Positions 45,131-58,340 of a stretch of DNA of 64,000 nucleotides are shown here, piece by piece. Numbering within the stretch: the first letter of the stretch is position 1; every line of letters starts with the position of its first letter. The notes beneath the pieces are model-generated. The model did not search any database and was not told the DNA's origin. It saw only the letters and a list, made by a program, of their open reading frames with translations. Made by a program: the position numbers and the translations under genes. The DNA comes from Dactylonectria macrodidyma (lineage: Eukaryota; Ascomycota; Sordariomycetes; Hypocreales; Nectriaceae), in the NCBI GenBank assembly GCA_020744425.1, contig JAGMUV010000044.1, positions 284,665 to 348,664 of the forward strand, given 5' to 3'.

Positions 45131-45490
45131 AATTGTAAAGGCTACAGCAGTGGAAGGAGTGGAAGGAGTGGAAGGTTATTAGTGGAACTCGGCGATTGTG
45201 GGTCAAGGAATTGACCAATCAGAAAAGGGGTTGAAGATTCAGAAAGAGCAGGAAAAGACAATTAGAAAGGTAGTCAGTTTGATGTGATTAGTTAAGAAAT
45301 GCATGTATTGATGATGATAATCCTTCTGGACTGGCTAGAGAAAAGCCCCAGCTTTATAGAGAGATTGCTGTCCAGTCACATGTCTAATCTAACAGGGGAT
45401 TTGGACAATTTGTCATAGTAAAACCGGGTAAGACGTGTCCCGAGTTTTAGGACTGTTGGACGTATGTCTGATGCTTGAACTCTAACCTTA
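45131..45490. repeat. GC-normal island inside the AT-rich block (solo-LTR-like)
   Basis: About 360 bp of normal composition begins TGTAAAGGCTACAG and contains three GTGGAAGGA units (45151-45178), a CTTTATAGAGAG box and no coding frame. Its borders with RIP-like DNA are sharp. Length, TG start and a TATA-like box are compatible with a solo LTR too short to be RIPped; a matching CA end and target duplication could not be fixed. Confidence 0.4.
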
Positions 45491-46855
45491 TTGAAGGTTC
45501 TTATTATAGATGTCTTTTGTGGTTATAGTATAAGGAAGATAGGCTTTCTGAGGCATAATATATACCATTATAAAGCTAAAAATCAGGAGATTTTAAATAT
45601 GTTATTTATAGTTTTATCTAATAAGAGCTAAAGGAGATATTTCCTTATTAGTTATATATTTTATATATAAGGACTTTTACAATAATAAGCTTTTATAAAG
45701 AGTTAAAGTCTAATATTAAAAATATAATAGTTAGAAAAACTAAACTTACTATATATAATAAACTAATATAACTTATTATAAAAATCAATAATTAGTAATT
45801 TAAAAGATAATAAGAAAAGAAGGCTAAAAAGTCTAAAAGATCTTATACTCTATAATAAAAGAATAAAAAAAACTATATAAATTAAAGAAAGAAATAATAA
45901 ATAAATACTTTATTTAAAATAGACTTAGGCCTTATAAATATTAAAATAGTTAAAAAAGACTACTTTAAGGTCTTCTATTAGAACTATAGTATCTTAGAAT
46001 ACACTTCTTATAAATACTAAAAGCTTAAAACTAATTAATAATTCAAACTGATATTTAAAAGTAAGAAGAAGGTAGGATAAATCAGCTAATAGAAAGAAGA
46101 ACTTTAGATAAGTAAGAAAATAATTATAATAGCTAGAGCAGGTTATAATAATATAGGGATTTTATTTAATAAAATCACCCTCCTTATAAATAAGGAACTT
46201 AAGAGTGAAAAAACACTTAAAAGTAAGACTTATAAAGAAGGAAAGCTAAGCTAGAAAATAGAAAAAGAATAATAAGCACTTTTTAAAAATTAATAGAAGA
46301 GTATAACTTCTAATATTAATAATATCTTAATACTTTAAATACTAGTTCTATTATTAATAAGATAGAAAGAGAAAAGACTATCTTATAATACTATTAAAAA
46401 GATTAGTATAATTAAAAAGAGTAAGGAAATTTAAAAGAAAGATACTCTTAAGTATATTTAACTAATAGTAGAAATAATAGATAAAGAAGATAATATCTTA
46501 AACTAATAGCCTGCTTTAAAAATACTATTAATTATAATAGCCCTTTATAAGAGTATTATTAAAATCTTATAATAATAATAAATAAATAATATAATTAGAT
46601 ATAAGTACTATTTATATAAAAAAAGAGAATTAAGTATTAGTATAAGTGCTAAAGCTAGATAAGTAAGGAGGCTTAGGCTTCTTATTATTAATAAGGATAT
46701 ACTAGCTCTTATAAATAAATATTCTAAGTCTAGTAATAGTAATAGTATTAATAATACTTTAGAAGAAGAAATAGTTATTCTATAACTTTTAAAAAGGGAG
46801 TTAGAAGAGAACCCTTCTAACTATTCTTTAAAAAGAAATAAAAAGAGTTATTATA

Positions 46856-47359
46856 GGCTAGAGCTTTGCTCTAGTCTTATAGTAGTAGAAGACCTTGTAT
46901 AGCTAGTTAGTTAATCGCATTAGCGATCGATTAATACGTATCCTTTTGCCTTAGTAATAAAGGGTAGCGCTATAAGCGCTAGTGGCTGTTGCGCTAGCTA
47001 TTGCTTAGCCCTTCTAGGGTCAGTCTATTATATTTAATTAATTAACCTAAAGGTTATAGGTTTGAGTCCCGCCCTCGGATCTAGGCTTATAGGGGCAATT
47101 ATCTATAAGGCGTATGAACATAAGAGATGCAGAAGCTGGGGAATGTGTAGTAAGGTCAGGAGGAGAAAGGGCATATATTATGAGCTAGAGCTTTGCTCTA
47201 GCCTTATAGTAGTAGAAGACCTTGTATAGCTAGTTGGTTAATCATACTAGCGATCGATTAATACGTATTCTTTTGCCTTAGTAGTAAAGGGTAGTGCTAT
47301 AAGCACTAGTGGCTGTTGTACTAACTATTGCTTAGCCCTTCTAAGGTCAGCCTATTATA
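46856..47359. repeat. Direct duplication (2 x about 176 bp) with tRNA-like boxes
   Basis: The segments 46856-47031 and 47184-47359 are about 90% alike. Each starts with a hairpin (GCTAGAGCTTTGCTCTAG) and holds TAGCTAGTTRGTTAATC, close to a tRNA D-arm/A box. Between them, GGTTTGAGTCCCGCCCTCGGA at 47059-47079 looks like the T-arm and 3' end of a tRNA (B box). The spacing of A to B (about 157 bp) is too long for a tRNA, so a SINE or tRNA-derived repeat is the better guess. Confidence 0.4.
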
Positions 47360-47799
47360 AAAGTAAGTAAATATTAAAATAATTTATTAAATAAATATTA
47401 AATATAATAAAAGGATAATCTATTTATATTTATATAATTTAATAAAAAGACTTTACTAAAGTAAATAGTTATATAAAATAAGTAATTATAAATAATAAAC
47501 TATTACTATACTTTTAATACTTTAAATATATTAATATATTCTAAATATTATATACTTATTATATATATTTATTATATTACTTTAAAACACTTTATTATAA
47601 TTACTATTTTATATAAACTATATTCTAACTATTATAATAGTTTTATAATAAGACTAAAATATAAAACTATAGAATTATTAAATAGTTTAAAAAGATAAAA
47701 GTAACTTAGCTTAAATTATAAAATAACTTTTATTTTAAAAAATATACTAAAGAAGGCTTAATAATTAATAACTATATTATAAAAGAATATTATATATAT

Positions 47800-48265
47800 T
47801 AAAGTTATAGTCCTTTAGTAGCGCACACTTAGAAAGGGGCCAGAGGTTAAATAGTAAAAAAAAAAAAAACAACTAATAGTGAATAATAGTGTGAGAGCCT
47901 AAAACCTAAGCCTAAAGTAATAGTAACTCAGAATGACTAGAGTTTTTACTGCATTATAGTGCATGCTTTACTATTCTAATTAACTCTTTAAGATGCGTTA
48001 AGTAGCTAGAAAGCTAAATAGAAAAGCTAGATAGAAAAGCTAGATAGGAAAGCTAGATAGAAAAGCTAGATAGAAAAGCTAAATATCAAAAGGCAAAATC
48101 GTTATATAATAAAAGCCTTATAAGGGTTTGTTATATTCTAAGCTCATTATAATTCTAAGTTATAATTCAATTACTGCTTTACAATTCCTATTATATTATA
48201 ATTTAACTTATTAAAGATTAGCTTTATTTTTAAGCTACTTACTTATAATATAACTGACTTATAAT
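47800..48265. repeat. Decayed inverted copy of the 17.2-18.3 kb insertion (right half)
   Basis: Reverse-complemented, this segment aligns with about 17890-18318. It matches block by block: the AATTGTAAAG..AATTGAATT part, GAGCTTAGAAT, ACGATTTTGCC, the 13-bp minisatellite, a poly-T run, CTGGCCCC, GTGTGCGCT, GGACTATAAC. Differences are overwhelmingly C-to-T and G-to-A (for example GCGAC becoming ATAAC), as RIP would make. The other copy is much better preserved. Confidence 0.75.
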
Positions 48266-49450
48266 AACCCCCCCTAATTAAATAAATAACACAATGTATG
48301 TATAGTGCATTATATAATAGCTTAGCAGACCCTAGGCTTTATTAAAAGGATATTAGACTTTAAAACTTAATATAGATAGGGATTATATAGTCCGAGCTTT
48401 AAAGCCTAATACCTTAAAGCTAGATATAAATACTAATTAGTTATAGTTTAGAATTAGCTTTATTATAAAGTAAGGGTTAGTAATTAAACTATTATAAATC
48501 TATATAGGATAATTAGTATAGATATAGAAGTTTAATAAGTTCTTATTATTAAACTGTATTTATATTATAACTATAGTGCATAGTATATATAATATTAAAA
48601 AAAGAAAGGTAAAGTACTTATAAATCTACTATATTATTAAAAATATTATAATACTATACTAATAATATATAAAAGAATAATAAATAGATAAGTATATAAT
48701 GCTTATTAATAAGTACTAGCTTTTATTATATAAGATATATTAGTATACTATTAACCTAAGTACTAGTATTAAGTCCTACTTTAAGTATATATATTAAGTA
48801 AAGGGATAATTACTTAAGGATATAATGGATTATATTAATATAAGCTTATTAAATAATCTAGTTATAATTAAATTACTAGCTAACTAAAGCGAACTGATTC
48901 TAATTTTTAATATATATAGTAAGTTTAATTATAATATATATTATTTTATAATATAATTATAGAAGAATGTAATCTATTATTAAATAGAGTTATAATATAG
49001 TTTTAATAGGTTAAAATATAATACTATATAACTATAAATATAGATATTAATATAGTATATAAAATACTGGATTGTTTAAGCTTATAGTAATAGTAATAGT
49101 ATAATAATACTAGAGTCTGTAATAATAAATAGTATTATAAATAGGATAATTACTAATAGTAAGGCTGACCTATTAGAAGAGAATACTAAGAGAAATAAGT
49201 ATAGTAATAAGCAGGAGAGCATTGACTATAATTTGACTTAAGTAAAGGAAATAAAGTAAGTAAGGTACTTTAAGGACTAGAGTCTGATTAAAATCTATAA
49301 TATAGCTTAGAGAATATAAGTAAAGGCTAGTAAGGTTAAAATAAAAGTCTCTAAAGATAAAAAAGCTATTATTAAGCCTAAACTGGCTAACTTCGATGCA
49401 AGTATGGGTAAATTTACACCTTTTTTAAGCCTATTATCTAAACCTAGGGG

Positions 49451-49572
49451 CAGGTGTCCGTGCACTCTCTTCCCTTTGCTCTTCTTATCCTCACCCCTAG
49501 GTCCAGGTGTCCGTACACTCTTCCACTCTTCTATCTCCCCCTACCCCCAAGTTTGGATGTCCGTACACCCAC
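49451..49572. repeat. 52/53-bp minisatellite, about 2.4 units
   Basis: Units start at 49451, 49504 and 49556 with the core GGTGTCCGTRCACYC followed by pyrimidine-rich sequence. The short frames running through it are translations of the repeat, not genes. It marks a change from extreme AT-rich DNA to the moderately AT-rich coding relics that follow. Confidence 0.65.
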
Positions 49573-50429
49573 CCTCATATTCCAATTATTATCCAATTAT
49601 AGTAGTTCAGTAGTCAGTAGTCCCTCCATCCCCCCATCCCCCTATTAAATTAACATCCTTGCCCTATCCTACTAATTAAAAGAGTCTAGCTATAAGTAAG
49701 AAACTCCTACTATCCTCTAACCACCTTCTTCGCCTTTTTATTATTTTTTATAAGGCTAACCCATCTTATACTAACTAATCGCCCTCTCTTTTATAAACCC
49801 ATAAACTACCTCTTATTAGTTACTTTCTCTACCCCTGCCCACCTCCCCTATTTGCCCTTAGCTCCTCCTCCGCTACCTATAGGTCTATCTTTACTGCCTT
49901 CCTAACTAACATCCTCATTTTCTCTTCCTTTCCTCTTTTTCTTTCCCTAACCCTTATAGCCTGTCCACAGCCGCTCCTACTAGATATAAACCAAATTACG
50001 GACTTCTTATTCTTTAATATATAATTATATTACTAACGCTACTTATAGTCATCAAACGGGCATTCAGTTCCCTTATTTCCTATATCTAGCTACCCTATAG
50101 GATCCATCCCTTCATCCCCCCTAATACCTAATAATATAAAACGCTATCTAACCCACACATCTAACCCCCAGAACGGAGCTATAAAATGATATTAATACAC
50201 CCATCCCCCACCCTTACCTAATGTCTTAAGTCTAGCTCTGCCCGCTACTAAAGCCACTGCACCAGAACCGCACTCAGATAGCACACCTAGTAGCTAATAA
50301 TAACATCAATCCTCCCACTCTACCAAGCCGCCAAAGCCTCTTCTATAGTCATTCACTAAGGTCAACTCACTAAGAAAGCAGGCTAAACCATACCGCCTTA
50401 CTGTTACTAAACTGCTTATTAACCTCCTT

Positions 50430-52990
50430 AACTCTTTATAGTCTTGCGGTAATAATAGGGACTTAGAGCATAACTATATCGCCCACCTTTATCAATCCTT
50501 CTACTAGGGTAATCTTATACATTAAGCTAAAGAGAACTATATCCAGATCTCCTATAATACTATTACTATTAATAATATAATTAGTAGCATTTTAGAAATA
50601 GATCATTATCCTAATTATCATAATATAACTAAGGATTATATATTATTATTTAAGCACTAGGCTAATATTAATAATAAGAGACCTGAACTTATAGCCAGCT
50701 AATATTGTATTAAAGTATTATAAGCCTACGTAAACTAAACCGACTCTAGTATAGATAATCTATAGTAGGTCTGCGAGTTTTATAATAAAGGTCCGTATTT
50801 ATAATAAGGATAATGCACTAGATTCAGTCTATTATTATATTATATTAAGAGTAAGTACGCTAACTAGCTCATCTTATCTTAAATAACAGATACTCTCCTT
50901 ATCGAATTAGATATTAAGCTATATATTAACCGTCGTAATCTTACTCTACCTAATAGCTATAGCCAGATCTAGATGTAGCTCGCCTCTGCCTCTAACCGAG
51001 ATCCTACCCTATTTTCCTCTCAGAAAAACAAGAACAAATAAGCCCTTGAGAAAGGGATACTAGACATTCTTCGCCTAAGTAGTAAAACTCAGTTTCCCAT
51101 CAGCTGACTTATAACGCTATAGAAGAACGAGTAATAGAGGCCTATGATTACCTAATAGTGCAGAACTCACATAAGGAGGGCAATATTTAACATTTCTATA
51201 TAGGATCGAATAGCTAGTTATAGAATCAATAATATAAATAACTCTTATTATAAATATATAATATTAAGTCAAGTTCATAAGGCTAATAGGACAAACCTTT
51301 TCATTCTATATAATATTAGTACTGGTTTAACACACTCTACTAAGTACTAAAGACCCTAAGGACTTTTCCTAAGAGTACTACTAATTCGATTCAGACTTCA
51401 GACTGGGCTAAGCTAGCTAGCAGCCTTAGGAACGATACTTATATAGAGACAGAGGTACGCTAGCTCTTTTACCCGATACGGAGTAGTAATAGCGATGATT
51501 CAGCCTGTGTTGCTACTATACTAGCCCCAGAGACGTCTCGATAGGCGGGATTCTTTAACTCGCTCGATAAGAAGGACTATCACGACCTTTATCGCCATAT
51601 CCTCTAACATCAACCTTCTCTCTATTTTCTAGACGTACAGTCGTTTCTAAGCATTAAGAAGGATGAAGGCGAGATTATAACGCAAGTCATAGACTATATA
51701 GTACGCTAATTCAATCCTTAACCGATTGATATTATCGATCGCTAGGATAGTAATAAGCCGCTAAGGCGATAGGACCTAATAATAGCATTTCAGAAGTTAA
51801 TGCTTACTATATATAGGCCAGACTAGTAGGCTTAGCTAAGAGAGAAAGGTTATAGCGATAGTTATAACGATATTATGACGTGGTTAGACTAGCACTCTCA
51901 TTTCTTAGAAAAGCAAGTGCTAGACTACCTTCAGAGTTATATAGCTAGATTTAAGAATCCTTTAACTAAACCTTATTTTAATCTAATGCCTAAAGAGTAT
52001 AATACTAGCTATACTAAGCGCTTTACTGCTAATAACCTATGGATAGGCCTTTTCTAAGTCATTTAGAATGCTATATTATCTAGATTATTTCGCCTAGTGT
52101 AGCAGGATATAGTGCTAGAATGTGATTATTATTATTAGAATAATGGCACGCACTATAGACCAGCCTCCGCTATTATATAAACTATCTGCAATTAGCTTAA
52201 AAACATACCTAAAGTAATAGAGAATCCTACACTTAATAGTATGTATACTTTCGCAGAGCTTAGCGCACTAATCGATAATATTATACTTACGTAGGCTACG
52301 GATCAGTATTATAAGGCAGTAAGAAATAACGAGTCTAACGATAGGGCCCCTTAGTTAAGTAAAGTACTATAGAAAATTAAGCTAGCGCATTAAGAGTACG
52401 AGAAGCTCCTATTAGAGAGGATGGCTACTATATCTTTAGCTAATATCCAGCAGTACTAGCACTAGTACTAGCACCAGCCGCCGCCGCCGCCGCCACTACT
52501 GCCATCATTATTATTATCACTTCTGCAAAAGGGGCTCAGCTAGTCATAGGATGGGCACGCTCCTTAATAGAACGCTATCTTATTAAACTAATATATTAAA
52601 CAGCCTTTATCATCATAAGGGTTCGTCCTAATTAATATAATGAGCGGAGGTCAGAGTTGTAATAGTTAAACCAGGGAGATGGCTAGGCAAACAGGCTTGT
52701 CGTTAATATAGCAGTCAAGCTATACAGCCGCATCGCCTTCGCCACAGCCTTTACGATCATTAAGGAATTATTAGAAAGGGAGAAACCAGGGGCGAGGAGC
52801 TATAGGCCATTCACTATTATGGCTACATTCCGTAGCTAAAGTCAGTCATTCTCTATGACTACTAAGAACGCTAGGGGGGACTAGGATTATTCAGTTATTA
52901 AGGGGGAGGAAAAGTCTCCTAAGCGGCCAGCACAAACCCAGTCAACTTAATCCGACTAATGAAAATATATTAGCATCATAATTATTAGTA
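50430..52990 (+). pseudogene. Long coding relic 1, unrecognised, RIP-like stops
   Basis: In more than one plus frame the translation reads like protein for hundreds of codons, broken almost only by TAA and TAG. Two main parts are visible: about 50440-51180, and about 51510-52500, with blocks such as FFNSLDKKDYHDLYRHIL, QSFLSIKKDEGEIITQVIDY and HSHFLEK. A CCGCCGCCG-rich spot at about 52483-52500 would encode a proline run. I do not recognise the family. Stops fall where Gln or Trp codons would fit, in line with CpA-to-TpA change on either strand. It is dead as it stands. RIP acts on repeats, so other copies are expected elsewhere in the genome. Confidence 0.5.
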
Positions 52991-53999
52991 TTAGCACCCT
53001 AGATAAATAGGCCTATTATAATATTAGGAAGTTAGTAATAGAAATAATGAATAGCCTGAATCTACTTTATATTAAGTAGATATAATATAGAGAATAAGTA
53101 ACTAAGAAATATACACTATAATACTTTTTAATCAAGTTTATAAATAGAACTTAATAAAAACCTATTATAATATTATTAATAAAGCTAATATTAGTATACT
53201 TCTATTTAAATGTTTATAATAGTATAGAACGTATGTTTTAATCAGTTTTATAAAATATTAGAAATGAAATAAAAGGATAATCTTATATACTTAATAGCGA
53301 GTATGTCTATCGGCAAGTCCTGAAACGTAAGAGATATATAAGAAGGTTTAGATAAGCTAGGAGGATTCGAAAGTAAGCAATAACCCCCTATTATTTTAAG
53401 ATATAATAAAGAAGGTTTAGAATTCTATAGCTCCTATAATAAGTAAGCTACCTCATTTCCACTTTTCCTTTTTCTTTACTACTAATTAATATAATAGCAG
53501 GTCTAATATTATATAATAAGTAATAGGATATAATTAATAGTAATTAAGAGGATAATCATTTTATAATTTATCGTATTTATAAGTTAACCCCTAGCTATAT
53601 ATACGCATTCAGACACCTACCCCTAGGTCAGCTGACTTAGGGTTATTTATAGATATATTTAAAGTAAGGAGCAGAGGATAGATAGAAGTACTAGCCTTTC
53701 CTAGCTTAGACCTAACCTAAGTAATAGTATTATTATATAATATAACTATTATAATAGATATAGTTAATAACGCAGTTATAAGAAGCTACGTATTATATGT
53801 CTAGTTATATTAGCATGCCTATTAGTCAATCACTATAAATCACTCAGTTAAGTCATAACTAGTATTATTTAGTAAGAACAGTTCTATCCTTTAGCTTTAA
53901 TACTCTATCCGTTTTCAATCACTAATCCCCCTTTTACTAGCCAGTATTCTAATGGTTTAATTATATTATGTCTAGGACTTTTAGAAGAGGTCAACCTTA

Positions 54000-56900
54000 A
54001 GGTTTATCTTAATAACCTTAATATTAATAATAGTAATGACTAAGAGGAGGCATAAGAATATATCTCCCCGTTCTTAACTAACGAACACTACCTTAAAGAG
54101 CTTACGGGCCTTAGAAGCAGTATAGCTAGCACATAAGAATCGATAGAACAGTTCTAAAGAGGTTAGAGAATCGATTACTATACTAGCGATTCCTAGATGT
54201 ATAGTATAGTAATGTCCTTAGTAAAGACTGTATAGATATAGTAATAGATTCCCTTTCCCCTCCCTTTTTAGCCCTAGGAGATGAGACTGCTATATGATTT
54301 TTCAGTTATAAGTGCTTTCTGACTGATATAAATACGGTCTTAGCTGACGAGTTTATTACTAAGATAAATGACGAGGCTTTCGACAGAGTGCATGCTCTTA
54401 ATCTCCTTTAGTACTAAGCTGTTATCAATTATAAGAGTAAGAAGACAGGATTGAAAGCAGTGAGTAAAGACAATGCATACTACTCTATTTTCTGACTCGA
54501 CTTCGTCAGTATTATCAGCTAGCTATATTAACTGATCTATCAGTCTAGTCATTTCTTTAATAATATCACCATATCCCTACAGCACTAGCACGCGCTATAT
54601 AGTGCGAAGCACGTATAAGGGATCCATTTCGACCTAAGTAGCCGTACCTTCTGCATTACTACTAGTACTACTTAAAAGGCCTGGTTTATTATAATGCACC
54701 TAATTCAGAGGGTTTCTAGTAATAGCCTAAATAGTAATCCACATCGACGGGCTAATATAATACAAATAAGGACTGCTCTTACGCATAGTCATACTATAAT
54801 ACTTACATCATATATTAAAGACATCTTCCTCTGCAGAGAGCTTCTCAGCAAAGGGATCGAGCTAAGATAGGCCTTTAGAAGCACGGATATATAAATAATT
54901 GCATTTAATAAATAGGTCATATTTCAGACTCACTTTATAGAAGGCTAGGATAGACTTATTAAAAAGCTTTTTAATACTAGTAATAGTTTCTAGCTAGACT
55001 ATTAACCTGCCTTTTATATATATAACTATAGCGTAAATATTAAGATTAAAGTTACTAAAGAAATAGCAAATCTCAAGCAAGAAACTCTTATTATACTAAT
55101 ATATTATAATAATATAAAAGATAATAGTAACTAGTCTAATAATAGAGATAATAATAATTAGAAGATATAAAGATAGGGGCCAGAAGAGGCAGAGGAATAC
55201 CCTAACGCTACAGAAGGCAGCCTATTCCTACTAATAGAGGCAAGCAACGCCGCTCTACTATCACTATCTCTTCGCCTTAGCCATAGTGAGGAAGGTCATA
55301 GTAAGGAGTTCGAGTCATTAGTTACTATTAAGACTAGCCGTATGACTATATTATACTTACCGAGAGGCGATTATTATTATAAGGGCGAGGAAAGGGAAAG
55401 GGAGGATGAAGGTAAAGAGGACGAGGATGAGGAGCGGGGGCAAGTGGAGAGGTTTGAAAGGTAGATGAGTGGGGCTAAGAACGCTGATATATCCCTTTTA
55501 TCTATCGTTAATAAAGGGCAGTTACAATAGGAAAGGGAGGAAGAGGACGAGCTATCCTACTAGCATTCAGAAAGGGATAGAGATATTAAAGATAAATAAG
55601 GAGACATATTATCTCTAAGCACCCCTCTGCTATCAGCATTATCATTAGGCTACTATAAAGAGCATAATGCTTTATATAATACTAGCTTAAGGCAACTTCA
55701 TAAAGCCCTTAAGGCTAAGTATAATCTTAATAACATCAGTTATATCTCCTATACTCTAGCGGTTAACGTCTACTATACTATAGTAAGGACGTATTTAGGT
55801 GAAGGAGCTGGTCTTATAGTATGCCTGCTTACTAACCATAACCGGGTGGCCAGTGAATTCTATAGAAGTAACTACACCTTCTATCCACTTAGCTTTCATC
55901 CTGCGTATAGGAACTTTAGCTCAGATCGTCTACCCGCCTTCTTAGATAGTAACCTATTCACTATTATAAAGGAGAACATAAGCTATTAGAATTAAGGTGC
56001 TAATATGCTTTCTTTCGGTTTCTTCTAGGGGTATTCAAACCTTAAGCAGTTAATCTACTACTAACCTGATGACCTGCTCGCCAGCCACGGTCTCGCAACG
56101 GGTGCCCTCACCATTCTGTTAACAGAAGCTCAATGCATAGCTCGCCTTTAAAGCAAATAGCAACACTTACTAGCTCAGTTATGGAAGCAACTTATACCTA
56201 ATAACCCTAGTGCATTAACACCCTTCGCATAGGAACGCTAGAGAATCGAGGCGGCTATATAAGCAAAGGAGTATATATTCCGGTTTAAGTAAGTAATATT
56301 AATCAACGCTCTACAGCTTATGCACTAGTATAGGAACTTTCACACCATACTATAGCCCATCTTCTAGCTTATGCGACTCTTCCTTAAAGAAAAGCAGCTC
56401 TATACTAGTATTCTATAACAGTTCCCTCTAGAGATCTTTCTAAGTATGCTCATAGCCTTTACTAAGGTCCTAGAGGCAGCTATAGCTAAGATAGACTATC
56501 ACTTCCAGAAGGGAGGGTTAAAAGGATTAGGCATAGCCCTCTTAGAAGGCGTTACTACTTTCGATCGGCTAGGCAATTTTTACTTTATAGGCGATCTGAG
56601 AGTACTGCCTTCTAAAGTCATAAGGCTCTTAAGAACAATAAATAGCCTACGGACATACGAATAGCTATTTATATTACTACGGATGCTTAATATCCGGGAA
56701 GGACGAGGGCTTATTAACCTAGTAGAGTGGCCTTAGCTAAGTAACGGACGGCCTATTCTAATGCATATTACATTACTCGAATATTACTATAACCGCTCTG
56801 TTATAGCCAACCGCTATAGTTAACTCTGGTTTGCTAAGCTTAGAGGCTGATCAATAGATAGGGTGTATAGAATGACCTTATTCTTAAATGAGGTATTCTA

Positions 56901-58340
56901 AGACCTGTGAGTACTAGAGACAGTAGCCTTTATCTATTAATAAGTTTGTCATAGTCTTAACCGCAGCCTCCGCAGTAGTAGTAATAATAGTAATAATAGG
57001 TTATAAAACGATAGCGATCTGAATAATACTAATAGCTAGGCGATAGTAGCATTAGTAGTATAAGAAGAGGGGGACACTCTATTCAAATTATTATATATTT
57101 ATTACTCTACACCCCTACTATTCCTTTCACTTCCTTCTAATAATAATTAGCTAAGAGCTATACTGACTATAAGCATAATTTTATATTTTCTAATCGCAGA
57201 CATTTTAAGAAGCTTTTAGCTAAAGTTCTTAAATTCGATAATCGGTCGATTAACGATTCTAAAATCATATTAAAGACATAGTAAGACTTTACTAAGGAGG
57301 TATATATAGCATTAATAGAAGGCAGTAAAAAAGGCTATGCAGGAATAGAATCCATAGTACTAACTCATTTAACTTAGCCTTCTATCCTTCAGGCCGCTAT
57401 TAAGCATACTAAAGGAGGCTTTATAATAAGGGCACAGTAGGTTTTAAGCATTATAGCCATCATAGTATCTACGAAGATTAAGTAGGTTCCTAGTTCTTAT
57501 CATTAAAGGTTAATATATTAGTAAGTAGTACAGCTTATTAGAGCAGTAATGCTAGTAACTATACTTACAGTACGGCCGAATAGTCTTAAGCAATAAGTAT
57601 TAGAAGCAGAGGCTCGCATAGTAGCCGAGCCAGTTAATAGTAAGCGAATGAAAATATAGTAGCGGATTGACCTTGGTTATAAGATCCTATTCAAATAGGT
57701 CCCCGATATTATACATAAGGGGTTTAACGAACTAAAACGTCTATTCGCTAAAGGAGATTAGTATATACTATCTTACTATTGCATAGCGTACTGCTATCTA
57801 GCAGGCTGTCTCGAGGACCCGTTATATGATCTTATGCTCATCCTGACTTTAACTATTATAGTATTGAATGCAACCCTAGAGGTTTAACCTAATACAAAAG
57901 TCTTTAGTATAGTAACTAAACGGAGAGATCTGGCTCTTTTAATAATAAATATAGTCATAAGAATGCTCTAGTTTCTATAGCTAAAGGAATTTCCATAGGA
58001 AAAAGATGATAGGCAAGTGCTACGAATTACTAAGATAATAAAGAAGATTAGTAAGCTATTTTATAGTTAGATCATACCTAAAAGATATTGCTTTTATAAC
58101 ATAGTCTGCGTACTAAAGCTAATCGTTCTATAAATTACAGAACATAAGGGAGTTAATAATTAACTACTTTAAGAATTAGAGTAGATCTAGGTTAAGGGCA
58201 GTCAAGATAGCCCGCGAAATTGTGAATTACATCTTACGCTAGAAGAGGAGCTCTATAAGCTTTATAGAGACCTCCTATTTCTTAGGAAGGAACTGAGAAG
58301 CTTTATTAAGTATATCTTTAAGAGCAACTAATAAGAATAG
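54000..58340 (+). pseudogene. Long coding relic 2, unrecognised, RIP-like stops
   Basis: A second plus-strand relic spans about 4.3 kb with small frame changes. Recognisable texture includes NTVLADEFITKINDEAFDRV (about 54340), an acidic Glu/Asp-rich segment (about 55380-55460), GEGAGLIVCLLTNHNRVASE (about 55800), and a part open for 72 codons at 56446-56664. Stops are again TAA/TAG. No catalytic motif of a reverse transcriptase, integrase, DDE transposase, tyrosine recombinase or helicase could be seen, so I do not call a class. If restored in principle it would exceed 1300 residues, large for a transposon protein. Confidence 0.5.

Larger units (their letters stand above)
41931..49400. repeat. 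AT-rich, RIP-like repeat block, left part
   Basis: Composition switches within tens of bases at about 41,930. All six frames are dense in TAA and TAG; TpA is abundant and CpA, TpG and CpG look scarce, the usual mark of RIP. No intact gene is present. Separately listed inside are two members of the modular TIR family, another TIR pair, a GC-normal island, a tandem with tRNA-like boxes, and a decayed copy of the 17.2-kb insertion. Coding texture such as Lys-rich frames at 44540-46900 suggests dead transposons I cannot name. Confidence 0.75.

Noticed and set aside
47059..47079. A functional tRNA gene
   Set aside because: Only the T-arm and 3' side look right; no acceptor stem partner or anticodon arm at the correct distance.
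50430..58340. A non-standard genetic code reading TAA/TAG as Gln
   Set aside because: Stops are indeed nearly all TAA/TAG, but TpG is depleted generally and paired repeat copies in this window show C-to-T/G-to-A decay, so RIP explains it. Nearby genes use the standard code.
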